This document shows positions 38,844 to 49,158 of a DNA stretch of 64,000 bases, in pieces. How positions within the stretch are numbered: position 1 is the first letter of the stretch; each line of letters begins with the position of its first letter. This stretch comes from Gemmobacter nectariphilus DSM 15620 (GTDB lineage: Bacteria; Pseudomonadota; Alphaproteobacteria; Rhodobacterales; Rhodobacteraceae): contig NZ_AUCM01000004.1 of NCBI RefSeq assembly GCF_000429765.1, positions 186,001 to 250,000 on the forward strand, read 5' to 3'. The notes below the pieces were generated by a model. That model was not told where the DNA came from, made no database searches, and saw nothing but the letters and a program-made list of their open reading frames with translations. The translations under genes and the position numbers were made by a program.

Positions 38844-41477
38844 TTAGGCGTCTATGTTGGCAAACTCGTGATCCTTGCCCTTTTTCTTGGGCTTGTCGCT
38901 GCGGTCGAGGCCGATGAACAGCACGATGTTCTTGGCCACATAAAGCGTCGACCAGGTGCCCAGGAACACGCCCAGCAGCATCGCAAAGACGAAGCCCCGG
39001 ATCACGTCACCGCCAAAGACCAGCAGCGCGACCAGGGCGATGATCGTGGTCAGCGCGGTCATCAGGGTGCGGCCCAGCGTCTCGTTGGTGGTCAGGTTCA
39101 TCAGATCGCGCAGCGGCATCGACTTGTATTTCGCCAGGTTCTCGCGCAGGCGGTCGAAGATGACCACGGTATCGTTCACCGAATAGCCAAGGATGGTCAG
39201 CAGCGCCGCCACGATGGTCAGGTCGAACTTGAGCTGGAACAGCGAATAGATGCCGACCGTGACGATCACGTCATGCAAGAGCGCGATCACCGTTCCAACG
39301 GCGAACTGCCATTCGAACCGCAGCCAGATGTAGACAAGGATCCCGAACGATCCTGCCGCCACAGCCGCAAACGCCAGCCAGATCAGCTCGGACGAGACCT
39401 TGGGCCCGACCGATTCGACCGAGGGGAAGGTGATCGCCGGGTCGACGGCCTTCAGCGCGGTCTCGATCCTGGTGATCACCTCGGGGGTGATCGCCTCGTC
39501 GCCGTCCTGGGCCTGGATGCGGATCATGGCGACATGCTGGTTGTCACGGAACGAGGGGTCGAACACTTCGGTGATCGCGACATCGCCAAGGTTCAGCGGG
39601 GCCAGCGCCTCGCGGTAGATGCCGACATCGACGGCCTGGGTCGATTCGGTGCGGATCGTGGAGCCGCCGCGGAAGTCGATGCCGAAGTTCAGCCCCATGG
39701 TGGCGACCAGCAGCAGCGAGGCCACCATCATCATCATCGAGGTGCCGAACGTGCCCCATTGCCAGCGGAAGAAGTCGATCCTGGTGTTGTTCGGCACCAG
39801 CGTGACAAAGCCCCGCAGCGGCGTGCCGCGCGGTTTGCGGATCGCGTTCCAGCTGTGGATCAGCAGGCGGGTCACATAGACCGCAGTGAACATCGAGGTC
39901 AGGATGCCGATCCCCAGCGTCACCGCAAAGCCGCGCACCGGGCCCGAGCCGACAGCGAACATGATCACCGCGGTCAGAAGGCCGGTGATGTTGCTGTCCA
40001 TGATCGCCGACAGCGCCTTGTCAAAGCCAAGGTCGATGGCCCGTCCGGCCGGCTTGCCGGCGCGCAGCTCTTCGCGCGATCGTTCAAAGATCAGCACGTT
40101 GGCATCGACCGCCATGCCCATCGTCAGCACGATCCCGGCAATGCCCGGCAGCGTGAGCGTCGCGCCCAGCACCGACAGGATCGCCAGGATCAGCAGAACG
40201 TTGATCCCCAGCGCGACGTTGGCCAGCATCCCGTAGGTGCCATAGACCGCCACCATGAACACCACCACGGCGATCATCGCGATGACCGAGGCCATCTTGC
40301 CGGCGTCGATGCTGTCTTGCCCCAGTTCGGGGCCGATGGTGCGTTCTTCCAGGAAGTCCATGCCCGCAGGCAGGGCGCCCGCGCGCAGCAGCACGGCCAG
40401 CTGGGTGCTTTCGTCCACGGTGAAGCGGCCGGTGATGATGCCCGATCCGCCCGGGATATGGCTCTGGATCACCGGGGCCGAGATGACCTCGTTGTCGAGC
40501 ACGATGGCGAAGGGGCGGCCGATGTTGCCGGCGGTATAATCCCCGAACACCCGCGCGCCCGACGGGTTGAAGCGGAAGTTCACCGCCGGTCGGCCGTTCT
40601 GGTCAAAGGCGGGCTGGGCATCGACCAGTTCCTCGCCGGTGACGACGGGGGCCTGTTCGATGACGTAGAAGACGCCCTTTTCATTCATCGAGGGCAGCAC
40701 GACTGCCCCGGCCGGGGCCACCTCGTCGGCGCTGGAGGCCATGCCGACGACCGGGTTGAAGGTCAGCTTTGCCGTGGTGCCGATCAGCGCCTTGAGTTCC
40801 GAGGCCGAGCCGATGCCCGGCACCTGGATCAGGATCCGGTCGGTGCCCTGACGCTGGATGGTGGGCTCGCGCGTGCCGACCTCGTCGACGCGGCGGCGGA
40901 TGATCTCGAGGCTCTGGCGCATGGTGCGGTCGTCCATCTGGACGCGCTCGGCCTCGGACAGACGGATGGTCAGGGTGCTGCCGGCGGTCGTGACCTCGAT
41001 GTCGTTCTGGCCGACGCCGGTCAGGGTGACAACGGGCGTTGCCAGCTTGCGCACGGCTTCGGCCGCGGCCTGAATGCCATCGGGGTTGCCGATTTCCACC
41101 TTCAGCTCGCCCGGCGCGCCGCTTACGCGGCGGATGGCGCCGACCTGATCGCGCAAGCCCCGCAGGCTGTCGCGGACCTCGGGCCAGAAGCTGTCCATGC
41201 GCGCGGCATAGACGTCCTGCACCCGCACCTCGGCCAGCAGATGCGCGCCGCCGCGCAGATCAAGCCCCAGCGCCACAAGGCTGGACGGCAGCCAGCTTGG
41301 CCAGCCGGCCAGATCGGCCTGCTGGTCTGGGGTCAGCGTCGTGCCGGCATCGACCAGCACGGCGGCATCGTTGTGCTTTTCCACTTGCGTGTAAAAGGCG
41401 TTGGGCATGGCGGCCAGCAGGCCCCAAAGACAGATGCCCCAGATGATGAGGCGTTTCCACAAGGCGGTATTTTGCAT
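38844..41477 (-). CDS. secDF: Protein translocase subunit SecDF (fused SecD-SecF)
   Basis: This 877-residue inner-membrane protein uses the proton gradient to drive late steps of Sec export. The SecD half (about 1-545) has GLDLRGGAHLLAEV near residue 75, a large periplasmic domain, and the helix group with GMAVDANVLIFERSREEL. The SecF half (about 565-870) has GIDFRGGSTI near 600 and LLTILGYSVNDTVVIFDRLREN. Both halves are complete. SecD and SecF are separate genes in E. coli and are joined here. The ATG at 41477 (MQNTALWKRLIIWG) puts the first helix at the N-terminus. Confidence 0.95.
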   Translation of the reverse strand: MQNTALWKRLIIWGICLWGLLAAMPNAFYTQVEKHNDAAVLVDAGTTLTPDQQADLAGWPSWLPSSLVALGLDLRGGAHLLAEVRVQDVYAARMDSFWPEVRDSLRGLRDQVGAIRRVSGAPGELKVEIGNPDGIQAAAEAVRKLATPVVTLTGVGQNDIEVTTAGSTLTIRLSEAERVQMDDRTMRQSLEIIRRRVDEVGTREPTIQRQGTDRILIQVPGIGSASELKALIGTTAKLTFNPVVGMASSADEVAPAGAVVLPSMNEKGVFYVIEQAPVVTGEELVDAQPAFDQNGRPAVNFRFNPSGARVFGDYTAGNIGRPFAIVLDNEVISAPVIQSHIPGGSGIITGRFTVDESTQLAVLLRAGALPAGMDFLEERTIGPELGQDSIDAGKMASVIAMIAVVVFMVAVYGTYGMLANVALGINVLLILAILSVLGATLTLPGIAGIVLTMGMAVDANVLIFERSREELRAGKPAGRAIDLGFDKALSAIMDSNITGLLTAVIMFAVGSGPVRGFAVTLGIGILTSMFTAVYVTRLLIHSWNAIRKPRGTPLRGFVTLVPNNTRIDFFRWQWGTFGTSMMMMVASLLLVATMGLNFGIDFRGGSTIRTESTQAVDVGIYREALAPLNLGDVAITEVFDPSFRDNQHVAMIRIQAQDGDEAITPEVITRIETALKAVDPAITFPSVESVGPKVSSELIWLAFAAVAAGSFGILVYIWLRFEWQFAVGTVIALLHDVIVTVGIYSLFQLKFDLTIVAALLTILGYSVNDTVVIFDRLRENLAKYKSMPLRDLMNLTTNETLGRTLMTALTTIIALVALLVFGGDVIRGFVFAMLLGVFLGTWSTLYVAKNIVLFIGLDRSDKPKKKGKDHEFANIDA

Positions 41478-41575
41478 GAACAGGATCCAGAAGTGCCCCT
41501 TGGGCCGCGCGGGCGCCAGTCTGGGCAGGTCATGGGAACAGGGCGCCCCGGCGGTCGGGGCGGCGACAGGATGGG

Positions 41576-41947
41576 TCAGGCCAGCGGCGGGGCGCGGGGG
41601 GCTTGCCGTGATCCGGGGGCGCAGGGCGGGCAGGCGGCGCTGGCCTGGGTCCGGCTGGCCAGGACGGCCCGCCAGGCGGGACCGGCGATGCCCGTGACCG
41701 GCGCGCCAAGCCCGGGCGGCGTTCCGGGGCTGCGATCGTCGCTGGCGCGTTTGGCGGCGGCGGTTGCACGCGGGGCGGCGCCCTTGTCGGTCTGCAGCCC
41801 GGCCGTGGTCAGCAGCGCCTCGGCCGAGCCCGCGCCGGTGGCGCGGCTTGCCGCGCGGGGCTGCCACAGAACGGCAACGGCAAGCACCATGAGCAAGGCC
41901 AGTAGCCTTGCCCCCGTCAGGCGCAGCAGGGATGCCGAAGCGTTCAT
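41576..41947 (-). CDS. Hypothetical exported Ala-rich protein
   Basis: This 123-residue frame begins MNASASLLRLTGARLLALLM with a strong hydrophobic stretch (about 10-29, LTGARLLALLMVLAVAVLW), as a signal peptide or anchor. It continues as an Ala/Gly/Pro/Arg-rich chain with one CPPC near the end. It lies about 100 bases upstream of secDF on the same strand, where yajC is often found, but it does not look like YajC. No family recognised. The hydrophobic start argues for a real gene, while the low-complexity body argues for caution. Confidence 0.45.
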   Translation of the reverse strand: MNASASLLRLTGARLLALLMVLAVAVLWQPRAASRATGAGSAEALLTTAGLQTDKGAAPRATAAAKRASDDRSPGTPPGLGAPVTGIAGPAWRAVLASRTQASAACPPCAPGSRQAPRAPPLA

Positions 41948-42056
41948 GCCCCACCCGTCGCATATTCCGCGCGCGAAGGCAAACCCGCGTTAGCGGGGCA
42001 GGGCACGAGACAGAGGGCGCAGGTTCCGGCCATCGCGGGTCGGCTTGTCAGCGCGC

Positions 42057-43046
42057 TCAGCCTGTCAGCTGTGCCAGCAAGGATGCACTGTCCCATCGGC
42101 GCGGATGGGCAAGGGCCTGATGCACCAGCGCCGTCAGCCGGGCGTTCACCGGCGCCTGCCGGTTCAGCCGCCGGGCCAGCGCGACGACCGCGCCGTTCAG
42201 GAAATCCACCTCGGTCGGCCGGCCGGCGGCCAGATCCTCGGCCATCGAGGACCGGGCGGCCGGGTCGATGCGCAACATGCGCCCGGCGATGCGCCGGAAC
42301 AGCGGATCGGGCAGGCGCAGCACAGGCGGCACAAGGCGCGGGGGCAGGGGCCCCAGCCGTGCAACCGGCTGACGCGCGGCGGCCAGCAGGTCCAGCGCCT
42401 CGGCCTGCGCCAGCGCCAGACAGCGGCGGAAATCGCGCTGCGCCAGTTCATCGCGCAGCGGCAGGCCGGACAGAGCGTTGATGGCATTGTTGAGGTTCAT
42501 CAGCAGCTTGCCCCACATCACGGCCTCCATGTCGGGGCGCAGATCCAGCGGCAGGCCGGCGGCGGCAAAGGCCGGGGCACAGGGGCCGGCGTCGCGGTCG
42601 GCCATGATCTGCCCCGAGGTCGCGCGGCGCAGCACGCCCGGTTCGGGCGAGACCACGTTGAACGGCACGATCCCGCGCAGCACCCGCGCCTGCGGCAGCG
42701 CGGTGGCCAGAACCTCGGCATTGCCGATGCCGTTTTGCAAGGTCATCACCCGTGTGCCCGCCGCCAGCACCGGGGCCAGCGCGGCGGCGGCCTGCGGTGT
42801 CTGCGCCGACTTCACGCAGACCAGCACCAGACAGCACTCCGCGAGGTCGGCAGGGTCTTGGGAAATCGTGATCGCCTCGGGGGGCACCTGCCTGTCGGGG
42901 CCTTCCAGATCGGTCAGGCGCAGGCCGCGCGCCACGCTGTCGGCCATGGCCGGGCGGCCGATCATGGCGACGCTGGCCCCGCCTGCCGCCAGACGCCCTC
43001 CGATGAAGCCGCCGATCAGCCCTGCACCGAACACCCCGATCTTCAT
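42057..43046 (-). CDS. Ketopantoate reductase family protein (PanE/ApbA)
   Basis: This 329-residue NADP-dependent reductase has the N-terminal Rossmann motif GVFGAGLIGGFIGGRLA, the middle block VKSAQTPQAAAALAP and TLQNGIGNAEVLA, and the C-terminal helical domain with EAVMWGKLLMNLNNAINALSG (Lys and Asn of the active site) and RPTEVDFLNGAVV (substrate-binding region). It may be true 2-dehydropantoate 2-reductase or a related 2-oxoacid reductase. It overlaps the upstream FAD oxidoreductase by 4 bases. Confidence 0.85.
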   Translation of the reverse strand: MKIGVFGAGLIGGFIGGRLAAGGASVAMIGRPAMADSVARGLRLTDLEGPDRQVPPEAITISQDPADLAECCLVLVCVKSAQTPQAAAALAPVLAAGTRVMTLQNGIGNAEVLATALPQARVLRGIVPFNVVSPEPGVLRRATSGQIMADRDAGPCAPAFAAAGLPLDLRPDMEAVMWGKLLMNLNNAINALSGLPLRDELAQRDFRRCLALAQAEALDLLAAARQPVARLGPLPPRLVPPVLRLPDPLFRRIAGRMLRIDPAARSSMAEDLAAGRPTEVDFLNGAVVALARRLNRQAPVNARLTALVHQALAHPRRWDSASLLAQLTG

Positions 43047-44686
43047 GCCGCCAGCCCCGCAGCCCGACCCGAAAACAGGCAGCCGCCCAGAAACGTGCCT
43101 TCAAGCGCGTTATAGCCATGATAGCCACCGCCGCCAAAGCCCGCCGCCTCGCCGCAGGCATAAAGACCGGGGATCGGCTGGCCATCCTGCCCGATGGCCT
43201 GCGCGTTCAGGTCGGTCTCGATCCCGCCCAGCGACTTGCGGGTCAGGATATGCAGGCGCACGGCGATCAGCGGCCCGGCCTTGGGGTCAAGAATGCGGTG
43301 GGGCCGCGCCGTGCGCATGAACCGATCGCCGCGATAGGCGCGGGCCTGCCGGATCGCGATGATCTGGGCATCCTTGGCAAAGGGGTTGGTCAGCTCGCGG
43401 TCGCGCGCCTCGATCTGGGCGCGCAGATGGGCAGGCTCGATCGGGCGGCCGCCGATGCGGGTCATGCCGGCGACCAGATCCTCCAGGGTTTCCGCGACCA
43501 CGAAATCCTCGCCATGGCGCTTGAACGCCTCGACCGGGGGCGTTGCGCCCTTGCCCAAGCGGCTGCGCAACAGCAGCGCGATGTTGCGGCCGGTCAGGTC
43601 CGGGTTCTGTTCCGATCCCGACAGCGCGAATTCCTTTTTCACGATGGCCTGCGTGGTGACGAACCACGAATGCGGATGGCCGCGCTGGCACAGGATTTTC
43701 AGCGTGCCAAGGCTGTCGAAGCCGGGCAGGGCGGGGGCAGGCAGGCGGCTGCCTGCCGCATCGAACCACATCGAGGAAGGCCCGGGCAGGATGCGGATGC
43801 CATGGTTCGGCCAGATCGGATCCCAGTTGCGGATGCCTTCGGTGTAATGCCACATCCGGTCGGTGTTGATGGTGCGGGCGCCTGCGGCCTCGGCATGGCC
43901 GATCATCAGCCCGTCGACATGGGCGGGCACGCCGCAGACCATGGTGTCGGGGGGCGGGCCCAGCCGGTCCACCGGCCAGGCGCGGCGCACCAGCCCCTCG
44001 TTCCCGCCGATGCCGCCCGAGGCGACGATGACCGAGGCGGCGGTGATCTGGAAGGCGCCGGTGATGTCGCGGCTGGAGGGCCGGCCGCGTTCGGCGCCAT
44101 CCTCGGCCAGCACTTCGCCCGCGGCCCCGGTGATGCCGCCGGGGCCGCCCAGCAGGCGGGTCACGCGATGGCGAAAGGCAAAGGTCAGCCTGCCATCCGC
44201 CTCGGCGGCCAGGGCGCGGGTGACAAAGGGCTCCAGCACACCGGGCCCGGTGCCCCAGGTCAGGTGAAAGCGCGGCACCGAATTGCCGTGCCCGTCGGCC
44301 AGCCCGCCGCCGCGTTCCGCCCAGCCGACGACGGGAAACCAGCGCATCCCCAGCCCGTGCAGCCAGCCCCGCATGGGGCCAGCGGCAAAATCCAGATAGG
44401 CATCGGCCCAGGCGCGGGGGCGGGCATCCTCGGCCCGGTCGAACCCGGCCGAGCCCATCCAGTCCTGCCGTGCCAGATCGAGGCTGTCGCGAATGCCCAT
44501 CCGCCGCTGTTCGGGGGTATTCACCATGAACAGCCCGCCCAGCGACCAGAACGCCTGACCGCCCAGGCTGGCGCGGGGTTCCTGATCCAGCACCATGACC
44601 CGTCGCCCGCGCGCCACCGCCTCGCAGGCGGCGACAAGGCCGGCCAGACCCGCGCCGATCACCAGAACATCGGTGGCTGTGTCCAT
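43043..44686 (-). CDS. FAD-dependent oxidoreductase (fumarate reductase/KSTD-like, COG3573 type)
   Basis: This 547-residue flavoprotein has an N-terminal FAD motif VLVIGAGLAGLVAACEA, QAFWSLGGLFMVNT, VIVASGGIGGN and a C-terminal GLYACGEAAGFGGGGYHGYN with LEGTFLGGCLFSGR. This is the fold of flavocytochrome-c fumarate reductases and 3-ketosteroid dehydrogenases. I believe it matches the uncharacterised COG3573 branch. There is no signal peptide. It is translationally coupled to the PanE-like gene. Substrate unknown. Confidence 0.88.
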   Translation of the reverse strand: MDTATDVLVIGAGLAGLVAACEAVARGRRVMVLDQEPRASLGGQAFWSLGGLFMVNTPEQRRMGIRDSLDLARQDWMGSAGFDRAEDARPRAWADAYLDFAAGPMRGWLHGLGMRWFPVVGWAERGGGLADGHGNSVPRFHLTWGTGPGVLEPFVTRALAAEADGRLTFAFRHRVTRLLGGPGGITGAAGEVLAEDGAERGRPSSRDITGAFQITAASVIVASGGIGGNEGLVRRAWPVDRLGPPPDTMVCGVPAHVDGLMIGHAEAAGARTINTDRMWHYTEGIRNWDPIWPNHGIRILPGPSSMWFDAAGSRLPAPALPGFDSLGTLKILCQRGHPHSWFVTTQAIVKKEFALSGSEQNPDLTGRNIALLLRSRLGKGATPPVEAFKRHGEDFVVAETLEDLVAGMTRIGGRPIEPAHLRAQIEARDRELTNPFAKDAQIIAIRQARAYRGDRFMRTARPHRILDPKAGPLIAVRLHILTRKSLGGIETDLNAQAIGQDGQPIPGLYACGEAAGFGGGGYHGYNALEGTFLGGCLFSGRAAGLAA

Positions 44687-44764
44687 GGCTGGCCCCCTGC
44701 CGATTCCCTGTGCCCAGTGTTTCGCGCATGGGATCATTCGTCCACCGCAAGTTGCAGGCGGCGT

Positions 44765-44838
44765 CAGGGGGCCTTCTGCCCCCTCTTGGCCGTGCCGGCC
44801 AATTCACCCCCGAGGATATTTGGGGACAGATGAAAGGG
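44765..44838 (+). repeat. Dispersed intergenic repeat, long form
   Basis: CAGGGGGCCTTCTGCCCCCT hairpin, then TTGGCCGTGCCGGCCAA inverted repeat, TTCACCCCCGAGGATATTTG and GGGACAGATGAAAGG. Almost identical to the copy at 22580-22652. It lies in the divergent gap before proS. Confidence 0.8.
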
Positions 44839-44936
44839 GGGCCGCGTGCGGCCCTGTTCCACGGGACCCCCGCGGCCTTGTCAGGATGCGGGCTTCCCGC
44901 TAGGAACTGGCAAACCCTTCGCCTGAGAGGCCGCCG

Positions 44937-46274
44937 ATGCGTCTGTCCCGCTATTTCCTGCCCGTTCTCAAGGAAAACCCTGCCGAGGCGCAGATCGTCT
45001 CGCACCGCTACATGCTGCGCGCCGGCATGATCAAGCAGCAGGCGGCGGGGATCTATTCCTGGCTGCCGCTGGGCTATCGTGTCCTGCGCCGCATCGAGCA
45101 GATCGTGCACGAGGAACAGCAGCGCGCGGGGCATATCCCCCTGCTGATGCCCACGTTGCAACCGGCCGATCTATGGCGCGAATCCGGCCGTTATGACGAT
45201 TACGGCCAGGAGATGCTGCGCATCAAGGACCGGCACGACCGCGACATGCTGTACGGGCCGACCAACGAGGAGATGATCACCGACATCTTCCGCGCCCATG
45301 TCGGCAGCTACAAGGATCTGCCGCTGACGCTCTATCACATCCAGTGGAAGTTCCGCGACGAGGTGCGCCCGCGCTTTGGCGTGATGCGGGGGCGCGAGTT
45401 CCTGATGAAGGACGGCTACAACTTCGACATCGACCGCGATGCGGCGATCCATGCCTATAACCGCCACATGGTCACCTATCTGCGCAGCTATGAACGCATG
45501 GGACTGACGGCCATTCCGATGCGCGCGGCATCCGGCCCGATCGGGGGCGACAATACGCATGAATTCCTGGTGCTGGCGCAGACCGGCGAGTCGGAAGTGT
45601 TCTATGACGACCGGGTGACCGCGTTGAAACTTGGCGCGCGCGACATCGACTATGACGACCGCGCGCAGGTGGCCTCGGTCTGCGAGGAGTTCACCACGCT
45701 ATATGCCCGCACCGATGAAACCCACGATGCGGCGCTGTTCGACCAGATCCCCGAGGAACACCGCAAGGTGGGCCGCGGCATCGAGGTGGGGCAGATCTTC
45801 TACTTCGGCACCAAGTATTCCGAGGCGATGGGCGCCACGGTCGTCACCCCCGATGGCAGCCGCGTGCCGGTGGAAATGGGCTCGCATGGGATCGGGGTGT
45901 CGCGCCTGCTGGGCGCGATCATCGAGGCAAGCCACGACGACAAGGGCATCATCTGGCCCGAAGGCGTCACGCCCTTCCCGGTCGGTATCGTGAACCTGAA
46001 ACAGGGCGATGCCTCGACCGATCTGGCCTGCGAGGGGATCTACAAGGGTCTCGCCGCCAAGGGGCTCGAGGCGCTCTATGATGACCGCGACGAGCGGGCA
46101 GGGGCGAAATTCGCCACCATGGACCTGATCGGCCTGCCCTGGCGCATCACCGTCGGCCCGCGCGGGCTGGCGGCGGGCAAGGTGGAACTGACCTGCCGCC
46201 GCACCGGCGCGTCCGAAGAGCTGAGCCCCGAGGCCGCCGTGGCCAAGGTGGCGGACATCTACGCAGGGCTCTGA
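44937..46274 (+). CDS. proS: Prolyl-tRNA synthetase, short alphaproteobacterial form
   Basis: This 445-residue class II aminoacyl-tRNA synthetase charges tRNA-Pro. It shows [14 protein letters not shown] at the start, motif 2 in [27 protein letters not shown]-type sequence, motif 3 in [14 protein letters not shown] and a C-terminal anticodon-binding domain (about 350-440). It is about 130 residues shorter than E. coli ProRS because the editing insertion is missing, as known for alphaproteobacteria, which may rely on trans-editing proteins. It ends 1 base before the DUF2937 gene. Confidence 0.95.
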   Translation: MRLSRYFLPVLKENPAEAQIVSHRYMLRAGMIKQQAAGIYSWLPLGYRVLRRIEQIVHEEQQRAGHIPLLMPTLQPADLWRESGRYDDYGQEMLRIKDRHDRDMLYGPTNEEMITDIFRAHVGSYKDLPLTLYHIQWKFRDEVRPRFGVMRGREFLMKDGYNFDIDRDAAIHAYNRHMVTYLRSYERMGLTAIPMRAASGPIGGDNTHEFLVLAQTGESEVFYDDRVTALKLGARDIDYDDRAQVASVCEEFTTLYARTDETHDAALFDQIPEEHRKVGRGIEVGQIFYFGTKYSEAMGATVVTPDGSRVPVEMGSHGIGVSRLLGAIIEASHDDKGIIWPEGVTPFPVGIVNLKQGDASTDLACEGIYKGLAAKGLEALYDDRDERAGAKFATMDLIGLPWRITVGPRGLAAGKVELTCRRTGASEELSPEAAVAKVADIYAGL

Positions 46275-46275
46275 C

Positions 46276-46773
46276 ATGGGCCTGCGCGGCATCCTGATGC
46301 TGGCCGGCGCATGTGCCGGTGGCGCCGGGGTGTCGCAGTTTCCGGAATTCTCGCAGCAATATCTGCAACGGCTGGCCGGTCAGGTCGATGCCCTGCAGCT
46401 GGTGGTCGAAAATTTCGACGCCTCGGCCGCGCGCAACGGCCTGACGCGCGAGGCGGCGCTGGGGCAGATGACCGGCACCGCCTTTCTGGCTGACCGCCAG
46501 ACCGACCTGCGCGGCGATTTCGCCCGATACGACCGGCTCGGCAGCGATCTGGCGCTGCTGCGCGCCGCAACCCCGCTGGAGCGGTTGGCCATGCCGCACC
46601 GGCTGGCCGATACGGCGACCTTTCAGGCGACCTGGGCCGATTACCGCCCGGCCTTGCCTGTGACCAGCGACGGGGTGATCGCGGCTGGCGTCGGGGCGGC
46701 CCTTGGCTGGGCGGCGGTGGCGGCGCTGCTTGCGCTGCTTGCCTGGCCGTTTCGGCGGCTGCGCGGCGCCTGA
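46276..46773 (+). CDS. DUF2937 family membrane protein
   Basis: This 165-residue protein has an N-terminal hydrophobic segment (GLRGILMLAGACAGGAGVSQF), the conserved block FPEFSQQYLQRLAGQVDAL and a C-terminal membrane helix (GAALGWAAVAALLALLAWPF). This is the layout of DUF2937, whose function is unknown. It starts 1 base after the proS stop and is surely co-transcribed. A role linked to ProRS is not implied. Confidence 0.85.
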   Translation: MGLRGILMLAGACAGGAGVSQFPEFSQQYLQRLAGQVDALQLVVENFDASAARNGLTREAALGQMTGTAFLADRQTDLRGDFARYDRLGSDLALLRAATPLERLAMPHRLADTATFQATWADYRPALPVTSDGVIAAGVGAALGWAAVAALLALLAWPFRRLRGA

Positions 46774-46904
46774 CCGCCCCCCGTCCCCAAGATGTCCGGC
46801 CCGGGGGCAAGGCGCAGACCCCTCACCCGCGCGCCAGCTGCCCGCCGCGGGCACGATGCGGCACGATCCCTGCTATGGCCCTTGCCCCCCCGCGCTTCCT
46901 CCCT

Positions 46905-46935
46905 GATCTTTGCCTTTTTCCAAATACCCATCGAA
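46905..46935 (-). repeat. Dispersed intergenic repeat within a 320-bp gap
   Basis: On the minus strand: GATGGGTATTTGG then AAAAAGGCAAAG. It is the only recognisable element in the gap 46774-47093, which has no credible gene. Confidence 0.65.
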
Positions 46936-47093
46936 CGCCGGGGCCGGGCGCATCGCTTGACCGCCTGGCGACCCCGCCCGCCGCAGGGGCGATCCTCGGG
47001 TCACGATCGCGCGGGGTTCTGCCGGCCAGCCCCGGCGCGGCTTGACCTTTGGCCGCTCGGCAGGCATGGCTGCCGGACAACCTGGGGGACGAT

Positions 47094-48383
47094 TTGGCCA
47101 GCCGCACCGCACCCTTTTCCCGTTTCGAATGGATGATCGCCTGGCGCTACATGCGCGGGATCGGCGCCGATGGCGGCGTGTCCATTGTCACCATCATCAG
47201 CCTGATGGGGATCACGCTGGCGGTCTTTGCGCTGGTGGCAACGCTGGCTGTGCGCTCGGGCTTTCGCACCGAGTTCGTCGATACGATCCTGGGCGCCAAT
47301 GCCCATGTCACGGTCTATGCCAGCGCCCGCACCAACGATGCCGGGCGGATCGAGCGGGGCATCCGCGACTATGAGGGCTGGGCCGAACGCCTGGCCACGG
47401 TGCCCGATGTTCTGCGCGCCGCGCCCCTGATCCGGGGCCAGATCATGGCCAATGCCAATGGCCGCAACGCCGGGGCCGAGGTGTTCGGGATCACGCTGCC
47501 GGACCTGCGCGGCATCCCCCGCGTTGCGGGCGACGAGGCCGACATCGAAGGCGAGATCGACCGTTTCGATCAGGGCATCGCTATCGGATCGGGCCTTGCG
47601 CGCGAGTTGGGGGTGATGGTCGGCGACCGGATCAAGCTGATCTCGCCCGAGGGGGTCAAGACGGCCTTTGGCACCAGCCCGCGGGTCAATGCCTATGAGG
47701 TGGTGGCCATCTTCACTGCCGGGCGTTGGGACATCGACCGCACCCGCATCTACATGCCCTTTGCCGAGGCCCAGAGCTATTTCAACCGCGAAGGCCAGGC
47801 CGACGAGATCGAGGTGATGGTCAAGAACCCCGATGCGGTGGACGACATGGCGCTGCCTCTGATGCAGGCGGCGGGCGAGGGGGCGCTGATCTGGACTTGG
47901 CGCGATGCCTCGGGCAGCTTCCTGCGGGCGCTGACGGTCGAGGACAACGTGATGTTCGTGATCCTGGGGATCCTTGTGCTGATCGCCTCGCTGAACATCA
48001 TTGCCGGGCTGATCATGCTGGTGCGCACCAAAAGCCGCGCCATCGGCATCCTGCGCACCATGGGCCTGACCGAAGGCGCGGTGCTGCGCATCTTCTTCCT
48101 GTGCGGTGTGGCGACGGGGGTGACCGGCACGGCGCTGGGGCTGATCCTTGGGGTGTTGTTCGTGCAGAACATCGACTTCATCTTTGCCGTGGTGAACGGG
48201 ATCGGGCAGGGCGGTGTGTGGGATCCGTCGATCCGTGGCATCTATGCCCTGCCGGCCGAATTGCGGCTGGTCGATGTGCTGAAGGCGGCGGGCCTGTCGC
48301 TGGGCCTGTCCTTCGTCGTCACCCTGCCGCCGGCCTGGCGGGCCGCCCGCATGAACCCGGTCGAGGCGCTGCGCCATGAGTGA
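47094..48383 (+). CDS. lolC: Lipoprotein-releasing ABC transporter permease (LolC/LolE family)
   Basis: This roughly 429-residue inner-membrane protein extracts outer-membrane lipoproteins with LolD. It shows [36 protein letters not shown] (TM1), a large periplasmic domain, and three C-terminal helices with [27 protein letters not shown]. The start is unsure: TTG 47094 follows GGGGGAC closely, and a TTG at 47049 is the other choice. Only one LolC/E-type gene is present here, so it may work as a homodimer (LolF-like). It overlaps lolD by 8 bases. Confidence 0.9.
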   Translation: MASRTAPFSRFEWMIAWRYMRGIGADGGVSIVTIISLMGITLAVFALVATLAVRSGFRTEFVDTILGANAHVTVYASARTNDAGRIERGIRDYEGWAERLATVPDVLRAAPLIRGQIMANANGRNAGAEVFGITLPDLRGIPRVAGDEADIEGEIDRFDQGIAIGSGLARELGVMVGDRIKLISPEGVKTAFGTSPRVNAYEVVAIFTAGRWDIDRTRIYMPFAEAQSYFNREGQADEIEVMVKNPDAVDDMALPLMQAAGEGALIWTWRDASGSFLRALTVEDNVMFVILGILVLIASLNIIAGLIMLVRTKSRAIGILRTMGLTEGAVLRIFFLCGVATGVTGTALGLILGVLFVQNIDFIFAVVNGIGQGGVWDPSIRGIYALPAELRLVDVLKAAGLSLGLSFVVTLPPAWRAARMNPVEALRHE

Positions 48384-49056
48384 GACGGTGTTGCGGCTGG
48401 ACGGGATCGACAAGACCTATAACCCCGGCACCCCCGGCGCGGTCCATGTGCTGCGCGGCGCCAGCCTGCCCATCGCGCGGGGCGAGGTGGTGGCGCTGGT
48501 CGCGCCATCCGGGTCGGGCAAATCGACGCTTCTGCATATCGCGGGGCTTCTGGACACGCCCGACAAGGGCACGGTCGAGATTGCCGGCCAGGATGCCGGG
48601 CGCCTGTCGGACCGGGCGCGCACGGCGATCCGGCGGGCCGAGGTGGGCTTTGTCTACCAGTTCCACCACCTGCTGCCCGAATTCAGCGCGCTGGAAAACG
48701 TCATGCTGCCGCAGCTCGCGAATGGGGCCTCCAGCCGGGCGGCCAAGGATCGGGCGATGGATCTGCTCTCGCGCGTCGGGCTGGCGCCGCGCGCCGGGCA
48801 CCGCCCCGCGCAATTGTCGGGGGGCGAGGCGCAGCGCGTCGCGTTCTGCCGCGCGCTGGCCAATGCGCCCAAGCTCTTGCTGGCCGATGAGCCGACGGGG
48901 AACCTTGATCCCGGCACCTCGGATCAGGTCTTTGCGGTGCTGATGGACATCGTGCGCGAAACCGGCCTGTCGGCGTTGATTGCCACCCATAACCTTGACC
49001 TTGCCGCGCGCATGGACCGCGTGGTCCGGCTGGAGGCCGGGCGGATCGAGCCCTAG
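48376..49056 (+). CDS. lolD: Lipoprotein-releasing ABC transporter ATPase LolD
   Basis: This 226-residue ABC ATPase has Walker [11 protein letters not shown]-loop [17 protein letters not shown], signature [15 protein letters not shown], Walker [13 protein letters not shown] and switch His in ATHNLDLA. It powers lipoprotein release with the LolC/E protein whose gene it overlaps. QFHHLLPEF is typical of LolD. Confidence 0.94.
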   Translation: MSETVLRLDGIDKTYNPGTPGAVHVLRGASLPIARGEVVALVAPSGSGKSTLLHIAGLLDTPDKGTVEIAGQDAGRLSDRARTAIRRAEVGFVYQFHHLLPEFSALENVMLPQLANGASSRAAKDRAMDLLSRVGLAPRAGHRPAQLSGGEAQRVAFCRALANAPKLLLADEPTGNLDPGTSDQVFAVLMDIVRETGLSALIATHNLDLAARMDRVVRLEAGRIEP

Positions 49057-49158
49057 GCCCGGCTGCAAGCTGGGTGCAAGGAACCGCTGTCAGGCTTCGG
49101 GCGTTGTCTGCCTGTCTGCCAGGCCCCCGCCCGGCCGGATTGCGAAGGAGACCCGATC

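Noticed and set aside
38535-41993. A 1152-codon plus-strand frame
   Set aside because: Antisense to secDF and exoD. The product is His/Gln/Asp-rich with no family features. The same reasoning removes the plus-strand frames at 3068-5338 and 43118-44833, and the minus-strand frames at 14913-17558 and 56883-59522.
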